A stretch of 64,000 nucleotides of DNA, taken from a candidate division KSB1 bacterium (GTDB taxonomy: Bacteria > Electryoneota > RPQS01). Location: positions 105,812-169,811 of the forward strand of contig JACRMR010000020.1 in NCBI GenBank assembly GCA_016214895.1, given 5' to 3'. The position numbers were made by a program, and so were the translations under genes. The notes beneath the pieces were generated by a model. The model was not told the DNA's origin and ran no database searches. It saw only the letters and a list, made by a program, of their open reading frames with translations. Below, piece by piece: positions 50,405 through 58,033 of the stretch (position 1 is its first letter; every line of letters begins with the position of its first letter).

Positions 50405-50531
50405 CCCCTTCCGTACTCGTTAAGAATTGTTTTAACAATATCTTATAACCTGACAGACACACGCCTCTCCGGGTTGCCTCGTCGCGGCGCTGGAGTAGTA
50501 CTACCGGACCAGGCCGGTTCAGCCATCCCCG

Positions 50532-50578
50532 GCAGGAGCTGACGGAAGCGCCGCAGTCGGCTCCTGCTGCTGCCTTTT
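50532..50578 (+). promoter_or_regulatory. hairpin followed by T-run in the kinase leader (possible attenuator)
   Basis: GCAGGAGCTGAC (50532-50543) pairs with GTCGGCTCCTGC (50556-50567), loop 12 nt, then TGCTGCCTTTT. It lies 130 nt before the histidine kinase ATG on the same strand. Confidence 0.4.
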
Positions 50579-50708
50579 CCCCACCAGTAATGGAACCCGA
50601 TTTGCACGCCAGTATCCGTCAGCCGTCCGCTCGCACGATCAGGTCCGGTGCGGTTCGGCCCATCGCCGCTATTCCTAACTATTTCAACTCCGATAGTGGA
50701 GCACTTAC

Positions 50709-53273
50709 ATGTTTCGACGAGTCCGTGACCAAATCTTGCTCTTACTGGCCCTGATCGCGTTAGCCTCGGTGGGAATCATCGTCGCCTATCGCAACGCGCA
50801 GTTGCGGCAGATGCACAGCCTGCTGCGCGATCGGACGGCGACGGAACGCGTGCGACTGCGGGAAGCCGTCAAGTTCCTTGGCGACGGTCCGGTGACGATG
50901 GTGGGCGAATGTTCGCAGTGGGACGGGATCAATGAATTCGTCGCGTCGCGCGACACCGCCTGGGTGGCGCGAAATCTCCGGCGGTCGCTGAGCGCAAATG
51001 AAGAGCAGGCCGCATGGATCCTCGATGCGCAAAAGGAACTCATCTACGCAACGAACCTACTGGGTGAGGCGGAGTTGAATGCGTTTCCGTTAACACCGCA
51101 AGAGTGCGCCCGCCTGCTGGACGGACGGCCGTTTGCCGACTTCTTCGGCCTGTCCGCGCTCGGTCTGGTCAAATATTGTGCGGCGCCGATTCAACCGGCT
51201 GCCGACACCGCGCGAACGAGTGCCCCGCGCGGGTATCTCATCATTGGCAGACTGTGGGACCGGGCGGTCCTCTCCGAACTGAATAGCCTGTCGTCCAGCG
51301 AAACGCGGCTGGTCCCGGTCGGCGAGGCGTGCCAGGACCAAGTGACGACCCATCGAATTCCCGCGTCGATCATCATTCAGGATACGCTCACGGGGTGGGA
51401 CAGCCAGCCGCTGGTGGTGATCTGCTCGAGCAGCGAGTTTCCCGTGGGCGCCAGTTTCATGGGGTTCATGCGGTTGATGTATTGGGGCACGATCCTGCTA
51501 TCGTTGGCGATGCTCGGCATCGTCGCACTTTTCATGTTGAATTCGGTGAGCAAGCCGCTGGCCATGATTTCGAGCGCGCTCCGGGACGGCGATCCGACAG
51601 CACTCACTGCGCTGCTGGATCGCCGGACCGAATTTGGCACGATCTCCCGTCTGATCCGCGAATTTTTCGCGCAACGGGACTCGTTGATCCAGGCGATGGT
51701 GCGGCAGGAACAGGCCGAGCTCGAGGGTCGGCGCTCGGTCTCGCTGCTGGAGGCGACGCTGGACTCGACCGCGGACGGTATTTTGGTGGTAGCCGCTGAC
51801 GGCAGAGTCAGCAGCTACAACCGTCGGTTCATCGACATGTGGCAAATTCCGCCGGAGCTGATTTCGACGCGGGACGACCAGGCGCTGCTCAATCACGTTC
51901 TCGTTCAGCTGTCGTGCCCGGAGGAATTCCTCTCGCGGGTCAATGAGTTGTACAATCATCCTGAAGAGTCCAGCTTTGAAGTCGTCGCGTTTCTGGATGG
52001 CCGGGTCTTCGAGCGCTACTCGCAGCCGCAGCGCGTAGGCCGGGAGATCGTGGGCAGAGTCTGGAGCTTCCGGGATGTTTCCCGGCAGCGCAAATCCGAG
52101 GCCGAGCGGGATCAGTTTGAGCAGCAGTTGCGTCGGTCCCAAAAGCTCGAGACCATCGGCACGCTGGCGGGCGGCGTGGCGCACGACTTCAATAACATTT
52201 TGACGCCGATCCTGGGCTATGCGGACATGACGCTGTTGCAGTTGCCACCCGAGAATCCGACCCGCACGCACATCGAGAGTATCTCGCGTGCCGCGCTGCG
52301 CGCCAAGGATTTGGTCAAGCAAATTCTTACGTTCAGCCGGCAGACGGAACAGGAGCATCGCCCGATGCTGGTCCAGCTGATCGTCAAGGAAGCAACCAAA
52401 CTGCTGCGGGCATCGATTCCTTCGACCATTGAAATTGTCGAGGACATCGACACCAACGTCCCTCCGGTGAACTGTGATCCGACGCAGATTCACCAGGTGT
52501 TAATGAATCTATGCACGAATGCCGCGCATGCCATGCGCGCGAACGGCGGCACGTTGTCAATCGAACTCATCAGATTCGAGCTCGACGCGACGACGGAGGC
52601 CGGAGCTCAGACGCTCCCCCCCGGCGCCTACGTTCGTCTGATCGTCGAGGACACGGGCGAGGGCATGGATCAGGCGACGCTTGACCGGGCGTTCGAGCCG
52701 TTCTTCACGACGAAGAAGCCCGGCGAAGGCACCGGACTGGGGTTGTCCGTTGTGCACGGAATCGTCAAGTCACACGGTGGCGTGATTTCGGCGAGTAGTG
52801 AACTTGGCCAAGGGACGCGCTTTGAGATTGAATTGCCCTGCACGGAGGCCTTCGTTGAAACCGACACTCCGCAGCCGGATGGGCCGATGGGCGGGCAGGG
52901 TGTGATTCTGCTGGTGGACGACGAACCGGACAATGTTGATATGGCAAAGGAGATGCTCGAATTCCTGGGCTACGAGGTCGTCGCCTGCTGTACGGCGGCT
53001 GATGCGTTGGCCAATTTCCGCGAGGATCCGGCGAAATTTGACGTCGTGATCACAGATCAGACCATGCCGCACATGACCGGCGCTCAGCTTGGGTCCGAGA
53101 TTCTTCTGCTTCGTCCCGACACACCGATCATCCTCATGACCGGATTCAGTGAGACGGTGACGCAGAAGAACTATCGTCGATACGGTTTTCGCGAAATCGT
53201 GATGAAGCCGATTCTCGCGCGCGATTTGCACAACGCGGTCCAGCGCTGCATCACGGCGGCGGCGATCTCCTGA
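50709..53273 (+). CDS. hybrid sensor histidine kinase with receiver domain
   Basis: An 854-residue inner-membrane sensor. Membrane helix 1 lies near residues 9-26, a CHASE4-like periplasmic sensor to about 255, membrane helix 2 at about 257-280, and a HAMP-like linker with SKPLAMISSALRDGD. A PAS domain follows (about 345-460; LEATLDSTADGILVV), then HisKA with His492 in GGVAHDFNNIL. The ATPase domain has NLCTNAAHAM and GTGLGLSVVHGIV. The C-terminal receiver carries LLVDDEPDN and the phospho-acceptor Asp783 in ITDQTMPHM. No separate response regulator adjoins it. ATG has GTGGAG upstream. Confidence 0.93.
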   Translation: MFRRVRDQILLLLALIALASVGIIVAYRNAQLRQMHSLLRDRTATERVRLREAVKFLGDGPVTMVGECSQWDGINEFVASRDTAWVARNLRRSLSANEEQAAWILDAQKELIYATNLLGEAELNAFPLTPQECARLLDGRPFADFFGLSALGLVKYCAAPIQPAADTARTSAPRGYLIIGRLWDRAVLSELNSLSSSETRLVPVGEACQDQVTTHRIPASIIIQDTLTGWDSQPLVVICSSSEFPVGASFMGFMRLMYWGTILLSLAMLGIVALFMLNSVSKPLAMISSALRDGDPTALTALLDRRTEFGTISRLIREFFAQRDSLIQAMVRQEQAELEGRRSVSLLEATLDSTADGILVVAADGRVSSYNRRFIDMWQIPPELISTRDDQALLNHVLVQLSCPEEFLSRVNELYNHPEESSFEVVAFLDGRVFERYSQPQRVGREIVGRVWSFRDVSRQRKSEAERDQFEQQLRRSQKLETIGTLAGGVAHDFNNILTPILGYADMTLLQLPPENPTRTHIESISRAALRAKDLVKQILTFSRQTEQEHRPMLVQLIVKEATKLLRASIPSTIEIVEDIDTNVPPVNCDPTQIHQVLMNLCTNAAHAMRANGGTLSIELIRFELDATTEAGAQTLPPGAYVRLIVEDTGEGMDQATLDRAFEPFFTTKKPGEGTGLGLSVVHGIVKSHGGVISASSELGQGTRFEIELPCTEAFVETDTPQPDGPMGGQGVILLVDDEPDNVDMAKEMLEFLGYEVVACCTAADALANFREDPAKFDVVITDQTMPHMTGAQLGSEILLLRPDTPIILMTGFSETVTQKNYRRYGFREIVMKPILARDLHNAVQRCITAAAIS

Positions 53274-53302
53274 TTGCACGACTCTTCTGAGGACAATTGA
53301 AA

Positions 53303-53328
53303 CAGAGGCGACCCGCCGGTCGCCTCTG
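53303..53328. terminator. bidirectional stem-loop terminator
   Basis: An 11-bp perfect stem (53303-53313 with 53318-53328) with a 4-nt loop separates the convergent histidine kinase and AraC-type genes. Confidence 0.7.
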
Positions 53329-53363
53329 AGGTGCTGTGATCACTCTCCCGCTGGAGCTCCGCG

Positions 53364-54299
53364 TTACACGACGGAATTCGCCCCGGAAATCGATAGTGCT
53401 CCGTCGCGCTCGACAGGCATGCAGACCTCGGTCAACAGCTCATCTTCGTTCGTGCTTTGCGGATTGTTGAGGTAGAATTCGAGGCCTGCCGAGGAACGGA
53501 GGCGGTAGTTCGAATTCGGAATCCAGCGTCCGCACAGCTCTGTGTAGGTCTCACCCAGTTTGTTGTAGGAACCCTTGTGAACCGCGACGGCGAACTCGCC
53601 GCCGCCGACCGTTTGTACACCGACGACTCCCGCGGCGGTGACTTCGCGATCCACCACGAGACATGCATCATAGCGGATCTTCTCGGGCGGGGTTACCTCG
53701 GGGTCATCGTGGCAGATTCCGAGCATTTTGGGCACACCGTGGACGAGTCCCCGGGGAAACGCCCATTGAAACAACGTTTGCCATGCCGCGCCGATGGCCG
53801 GGCACCCGTAGGGGCCGGAGGCCCGCACAAAGATGACGGTGATCGGTTCAATCGTTTTGATCGCGACGTCCATTTCGGATTCTCCTTGCGGTAATCGGTC
53901 AAGTTCCACTTGTCCGCGCACACTGAACGGAATCCGATTCCGCGTCACAGCCGGCGGCGACTTCTGCTTGCGATATTCCGAAGGCGGATGTCCGAACATG
54001 GCGCCGAATGACCGCGAAAAGGCATCGAGTGTTTCGTACCCGGCCTGAAAGGCAATCTGGGTCACGGAATCCTGTTCCAGCTTCAGCATAACCGCGGCCC
54101 GCTCCAGACGCAATCGCCGCACATGGTCCATGACCGATTCGCCGGTCATGCCGCGAAATATGCGGTGAAAGTGATAGGGCGAGAAATTGGCGATGGCCGC
54201 GAGTTGATCCAGCTCGATCGCTTCGTCGAGATGGGTCTGGATGTGCACGAGTACGCGCAGCAGCCGTGTGCGGTAGTCCTGTTCGGTACTTTCCTTCAT
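53364..54299 (-). CDS. AraC-family regulator with GyrI-like effector domain
   Basis: A 311-residue transcription factor of the Rob/SoxS-plus-GyrI layout. The N-terminal double HTH (residues about 10-115) includes LAAIANFSPYHFHRIFRGMTG and IAFQAGYETLDAFSRSFGAMFG. The GyrI-like (AraC effector-binding) domain spans about 140-305 (RASGPYGCPAIGAAW, YDACLVVDREV, VAVHKGSYNKLGETY, EVCMPVE). Such proteins sense small hydrophobic or cationic ligands and control efflux or stress genes. Targets are unknown; it is alone on its strand. Confidence 0.92.
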   Translation of the reverse strand: MKESTEQDYRTRLLRVLVHIQTHLDEAIELDQLAAIANFSPYHFHRIFRGMTGESVMDHVRRLRLERAAVMLKLEQDSVTQIAFQAGYETLDAFSRSFGAMFGHPPSEYRKQKSPPAVTRNRIPFSVRGQVELDRLPQGESEMDVAIKTIEPITVIFVRASGPYGCPAIGAAWQTLFQWAFPRGLVHGVPKMLGICHDDPEVTPPEKIRYDACLVVDREVTAAGVVGVQTVGGGEFAVAVHKGSYNKLGETYTELCGRWIPNSNYRLRSSAGLEFYLNNPQSTNEDELLTEVCMPVERDGALSISGANSVV

Positions 54300-54365
54300 T
54301 GAATACCTGGCGCCTAATTTAGGGAGTTGTGCCGCGCAATACCCGACCGATTTTGCGCAAATGTG

Positions 54366-54391
54366 AATCCCCCCGGGTGTTCGGGGGGATT
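54366..54391 (-). terminator. rho-independent terminator
   Basis: AATCCCCCCG (54366-54375) pairs with CGGGGGGATT (54382-54391), 24 nt past the stop of the T9SS protein. Confidence 0.75.
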
Positions 54392-54414
54392 TTGCTCATT
54401 GGAAGGGAGACCGG

Positions 54415-55392
54415 TCATTTCAGCAGGACCAGCCGTTTGCCCCGCGAGACCCCGGCGCTCGTGACCTCCACCCAGTAGATTCCAGACGCCCACTTGTGTC
54501 CCTCAATGGTCACGCGATGCGGCCCTGCGGCAAACTCTCCGGAAGCGAGCGTGCCGATCGCGCGTCCCATCAGGTCAAACAGGGTCACGTTGACATGCGC
54601 TCGCGCACTCAACTCGAAGGGAATCGTTGCGCTTTGGTTAAACGGATTGGGATAGACGTCACCGACGTGCAGGTTGCCGGGCAATGGCGGCAGTGGGGGG
54701 TCCGCGGCGTTCCCGACTTCGAGTGTAAAATCGACGTTGTCCGGGAAATTGGTTTGTTCGACTTCGATGGGCGCGGGAGTGGCGCCGCCGAAGATATCTT
54801 GCGGTTCGCCCGGATCCGGAGTGAAGTTGTTATTCAGGTCCATGAACGCGCGGGCATAATAGGTTCCGAAGCTGTCCACGAACGCCGTGTAGTCGCCGTT
54901 GCCGGTGTCGGTCAACAGGAACCCGATGCCCGCCGGAACCGCGTCGAAGGTCGGAGTGTGAAAGGCTTGAATGAAAGTTCCACCGGTTTCGGCTCCGGCG
55001 TAGGTGATCGTGCCGCTAAACCCGCCGGTATTCGGGGGGCTCAGGGTGATGTCGATCCCGGCGGTATCTGATGTTAATTGCAGGACCGTTGGCACACCCG
55101 TGTCTCCGTAGAAGCCACGCGGTTCGTCCAGATCCGGCAGCAGGTTCGTATTCAGATCCTGATACGCCATGATCAGATACCCGCCCGCATCCAACCCGGC
55201 GAAGGAATACTCCAGATTGAACGGGTTCGCCACGGTGATGAAGAACGTGTCGAGCGTCGTGGGAACGGCGTAGATCCAGCGGAGCGGGAAGCCGTCACCG
55301 CCAATAACCTCTCCGGACAGTGTAAATGCCCGGGCGGAAACGGCCGGCATGGTCAATAGTAGAAGTGCACAAAAAAGTCGGCGCGGATGCAT
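54415..55392 (-). CDS. T9SS-exported protein with two calcium-site-like repeats
   Basis: A 325-residue secreted protein. A signal peptide ends SARA. Two homologous beta domains (about 20-120 and 125-220) each carry a DLN-type acidic loop, MAYQDLNTNLLPDLDEP and AFMDLNNNFTPDPGEP, resembling DUF2141 and EF-hand-like Ca sites. A Pro linker and T9SS sorting domain follow (GDVYPNPFNQSATI, SGIYWVEV, RLVLLK). It may bind metal or polymer; no enzymatic motif. ATG at 55392 has AAGGAAGGGG upstream; the longer frame to 55692 is rejected. Confidence 0.85.
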   Translation of the reverse strand: MHPRRLFCALLLLTMPAVSARAFTLSGEVIGGDGFPLRWIYAVPTTLDTFFITVANPFNLEYSFAGLDAGGYLIMAYQDLNTNLLPDLDEPRGFYGDTGVPTVLQLTSDTAGIDITLSPPNTGGFSGTITYAGAETGGTFIQAFHTPTFDAVPAGIGFLLTDTGNGDYTAFVDSFGTYYARAFMDLNNNFTPDPGEPQDIFGGATPAPIEVEQTNFPDNVDFTLEVGNAADPPLPPLPGNLHVGDVYPNPFNQSATIPFELSARAHVNVTLFDLMGRAIGTLASGEFAAGPHRVTIEGHKWASGIYWVEVTSAGVSRGKRLVLLK

Positions 55393-55431
55393 CTCGTTCC
55401 CCTTCCTTTGAGGACATATCTGATTATTCAT

Positions 55432-55460
55432 ATTGTACAAAAAACGAACCACAGAGTCAA
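55432..55460 (-). promoter_or_regulatory. sigma-70 promoter for the T9SS protein
   Basis: TTGACT (55455-55460) and TACAAT (55432-55437) have a 17-nt spacer on the minus strand; leader about 35 nt. Confidence 0.7.
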
Positions 55461-55588
55461 ACTGCCCCCCGGCTTCAGCAGTCGGCGGTGAGCAATTCGT
55501 GGCAATTTGGACTAATTTCAGATAGTGATCGGTGACTGTGCGGCTGCGGCTGGGAGGTTTAAGGCATGGGCCGGTGTGTGTGCTCAGC

Positions 55589-55617
55589 TTGAACGGGGCG
55601 CAGAATTGCCGTATATT
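55589..55617 (+). promoter_or_regulatory. sigma-70 promoter for lgt-QC-tmk
   Basis: TTGAAC (55589-55594) and TATATT (55612-55617) have a 17-nt spacer. The start near 55625 gives a 93-nt leader to the lgt ATG. Confidence 0.7.
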
Positions 55618-55717
55618 ATAGATTGCACTCAACTTGGCGAGCGGAAACGGACACGGGCGCAACCCGCTCGGACCGGGGCGCGACGTCAACAAGCGATTGG
55701 GACCAGGCGTTTAGTTC

Positions 55718-56563
55718 ATGCACCCTATTCTATTCGAAATCGGGCCTTTTGCGCTGCATAGTTACGGCTTGGCGATGGCTGTCGCCTTCGGGCTGGGCAT
55801 TTGGATTGCAATGCAGCGCAGTGGCGCGCGCGGGTTGGGCGACAAGTACGCGATGGATCTGTCGGTCATGATTCTGATCTTTTCGCTGTTGGGTGCGCGC
55901 ATCAGCTACGTGTTTACTCATTTGGAGGAGTTCAGGCAATATCCGCTCGACGCGATCTCGCCGATTCAGCACAATGGCAAGATCGGAATCGCGGGACTCG
56001 TGTTATTGGGCGGAGTGGTCGCCGGGTTCGCGACCGCCTACGTTTTCGGCCGACGTCGCCAAGTGCCGTTCCTCGTGACGACGGACATCTTTGTCCCGTC
56101 GCTCGCGCTGGGCATTGCGATTGGGCGCATCGGATGTTTTTTCAACGGCTGTTGTTTCGGCCTGCCCACGGAGCTTCCGTGGTGCATGCACTTTCCCGCC
56201 GAGAGTATTGCGGGCGGGGTCTTTCCTGAGACTTGCCTGCATCCGACGCAACTATATGAATGCCTGTGGATGTTGCTGACCTTCGGTTTCCTGCTGGGGA
56301 TAGATCGCAGACCGCGCGGGATCGGTCGCGTGACCGGCTGGTTTCTGCTGTTGAACGGCACCGGGCGGTTCTACGTTGAGAGCCTGCGCTGGTACGAGCA
56401 GAGCATGATCGTGTTTCAAGGTGCGTCCCTGCGAATCACGATCTCCCAACTCGTGTCGCTCGGGTTGGCGCTCACCGGGCTGGTTCTGCTGTTCCGCAGG
56501 TTGCCGCTGCCGAGACCGTCGGAGCAGCGCGCCGCTGAGCATGCCAAGGTTCGCATCTCATGA
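55718..56563 (+). CDS. lgt: prolipoprotein diacylglyceryl transferase
   Basis: A 281-residue inner-membrane enzyme that moves diacylglycerol from phosphatidylglycerol to the lipobox Cys. It has seven likely membrane helices and the signature GRIGCFFNGCCFG, plus HPTQLYE, NGTGRFYVESLR and HSYGLAMA near the start. At least six lipoproteins in this window would be substrates. The stop overlaps the cyclase start by ATGA. Confidence 0.96.
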   Translation: MHPILFEIGPFALHSYGLAMAVAFGLGIWIAMQRSGARGLGDKYAMDLSVMILIFSLLGARISYVFTHLEEFRQYPLDAISPIQHNGKIGIAGLVLLGGVVAGFATAYVFGRRRQVPFLVTTDIFVPSLALGIAIGRIGCFFNGCCFGLPTELPWCMHFPAESIAGGVFPETCLHPTQLYECLWMLLTFGFLLGIDRRPRGIGRVTGWFLLLNGTGRFYVESLRWYEQSMIVFQGASLRITISQLVSLGLALTGLVLLFRRLPLPRPSEQRAAEHAKVRIS

Positions 56564-57345
56564 TGCGATTCATCTGCGTAGCGACGAGCCTCTTGTTCTT
56601 GGCGGTGTCCGGTTTTGGTCTTGATCTCGCGGCGGTGGGCGCGCGCATGGGGATCGCTGTGCGGCAGATCGAGATCACAGCCGAACTTCCGCACGACACG
56701 GCGAGCTTCACGCAGGGACTGGAATTGTACGACGGTGTGCTGTATGAGAGTACGGGTCTCTATGGGCAATCTTCGTTGCGCGCGCTCGATCCGAAATCCG
56801 GTGTGGTGCTGCGGACGGTTGCACTGCCCGCCGGTTTCTTTGCCGAGGGGCTGACGGTGATGAATGACCGGTTGATCCAGCTCACGTGGCAGGAACATAC
56901 GGCGTTTCTCTACGATTTGAAAACGCTGGAGCGCAGCGGCATGTGGGCATACTCGGAGGATGGCTGGGGGTTGACGCACGACGGGGCGTCGTTCATCATG
57001 AGCGACGGGACGACCAATTTGTTGTTTCGCGCGGCGTCTGATTTCACGTTGACGCGCATCCAGCCGGTACAATTCGGCCAGGGCCGGCTGAACAACCTGA
57101 ATGAACTGGAGTACGCGAACGGCCGGGTCTATGCCAACGTGTTGGGCGTGGACTGCCTGTTGGAAATCGACCCGCAATCGGGCGAGACCACGGCAGTGAT
57201 CGATTGTGCGCGGCTGCGCGCGGCGGTTCCGGGCGATGCGGAGCAATTACCCCTCAACGGCATCGCGATCGATCGCGCCACGGGCGAGTTTCTGCTGACA
57301 GGCAAGCACTGGCCGACCCTGTTTCGGGTCCGGCTTTCACCATAG
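56560..57345 (+). CDS. glutaminyl-peptide cyclotransferase (plant-type)
   Basis: A 261-residue exported enzyme converting N-terminal Gln to pyroglutamate. Signal peptide about 20 residues. The five-bladed propeller of the plant/bacterial glutamine cyclotransferase family shows TASFTQGLELYDGVLYESTGLYGQSSL, FFAEGLTVMNDRLIQLTWQE, DGWGLTHDGASFIMSDGT and LNELEYANGRVYANV. In Bacteroidota this enzyme caps many exported proteins. Coupled to lgt by ATGA and followed by tmk after 6 nt. Confidence 0.92.
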   Translation: MMRFICVATSLLFLAVSGFGLDLAAVGARMGIAVRQIEITAELPHDTASFTQGLELYDGVLYESTGLYGQSSLRALDPKSGVVLRTVALPAGFFAEGLTVMNDRLIQLTWQEHTAFLYDLKTLERSGMWAYSEDGWGLTHDGASFIMSDGTTNLLFRAASDFTLTRIQPVQFGQGRLNNLNELEYANGRVYANVLGVDCLLEIDPQSGETTAVIDCARLRAAVPGDAEQLPLNGIAIDRATGEFLLTGKHWPTLFRVRLSP

Positions 57346-57351
57346 CAACTC

Positions 57352-57966
57352 ATGGGTCTATTTTTGACGTTCGAAGGGATTGACGGGTCGGGCAAATCGA
57401 CGCAGATCGGACTGACCGAACGCTGGCTGAAAGACGAAGGCTATTCCGTGCTGGTGCGCCGCGAGCCGGGTGGAACGGATCTCGGCGAGGCCATTCGCGC
57501 GATCTTGTTGGATCCCCGGTGGACCGCCATGCATCCGCGGGCCGAGTATCTGCTCTATTCCGCCTCCCGCGCTCAGCTCGTGGAAGCGGTCGTGCGGCCT
57601 TACTTGTTGAACGAGCGTTCGGTGATGATCCTTGATCGTTACATGGATTCTTCGACGGCCTATCAGGGCGGCGGGCGCGAGATCGGCGCGGAGGTTATTG
57701 CGGCTATTCATCCGTTTGTCACGGGCGGACTGGTTCCCGACCTGACGATCTATCTCGATTTGGACTGGGCGACCTCGCAAACGCGGCGCGCACACGAACA
57801 ACCGGATCGACTCGAACAGAATGCGCACGATTTCTTTGACCGCGTGCGCACTACGTATGTGAACATCAGCAAGAAGTTCCCGGAGCGCGTGGTCCGGATA
57901 GACGCGAGCGGCAGCGTGGAAGAGGTGTTCGCGCGGATTCAGCGGCGGATTCGGGGTAAGTTGTAA
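57352..57966 (+). CDS. tmk: thymidylate kinase
   Basis: A 204-residue cytoplasmic kinase phosphorylating dTMP to dTDP. P-loop FEGIDGSGKST (residues 7-17), the RREPGGTDLGEAIR segment and the DRYMDSSTAYQGGGR signature are present; full length. Last gene of the lgt operon; a weak 7-bp hairpin (57953-57974) spans its stop. Confidence 0.96.
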   Translation: MGLFLTFEGIDGSGKSTQIGLTERWLKDEGYSVLVRREPGGTDLGEAIRAILLDPRWTAMHPRAEYLLYSASRAQLVEAVVRPYLLNERSVMILDRYMDSSTAYQGGGREIGAEVIAAIHPFVTGGLVPDLTIYLDLDWATSQTRRAHEQPDRLEQNAHDFFDRVRTTYVNISKKFPERVVRIDASGSVEEVFARIQRRIRGKL

Positions 57967-58033
57967 GTTACCCCAGGACCACCTCGAGCCGATTGCGGGG
58001 TGGCGGCAATTCTTATAGATACCGGAGACAATC

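Larger units (their letters stand above)
50242..50708. other. 467-nt divergent intergenic region with leader hairpin
   Basis: It contains the aldehyde dehydrogenase promoter (50376-50404), an AT-rich inverted repeat ATTGTT-TTAACAAT at 50416-50430, and a 12-bp hairpin at 50532-50567. No gene or known riboswitch motif is recognised. Confidence 0.6.

Noticed and set aside
50405-50600. Riboswitch (cobalamin, TPP, SAM, c-di-GMP)
   Set aside because: None of the conserved boxes could be matched; only a generic hairpin is visible.
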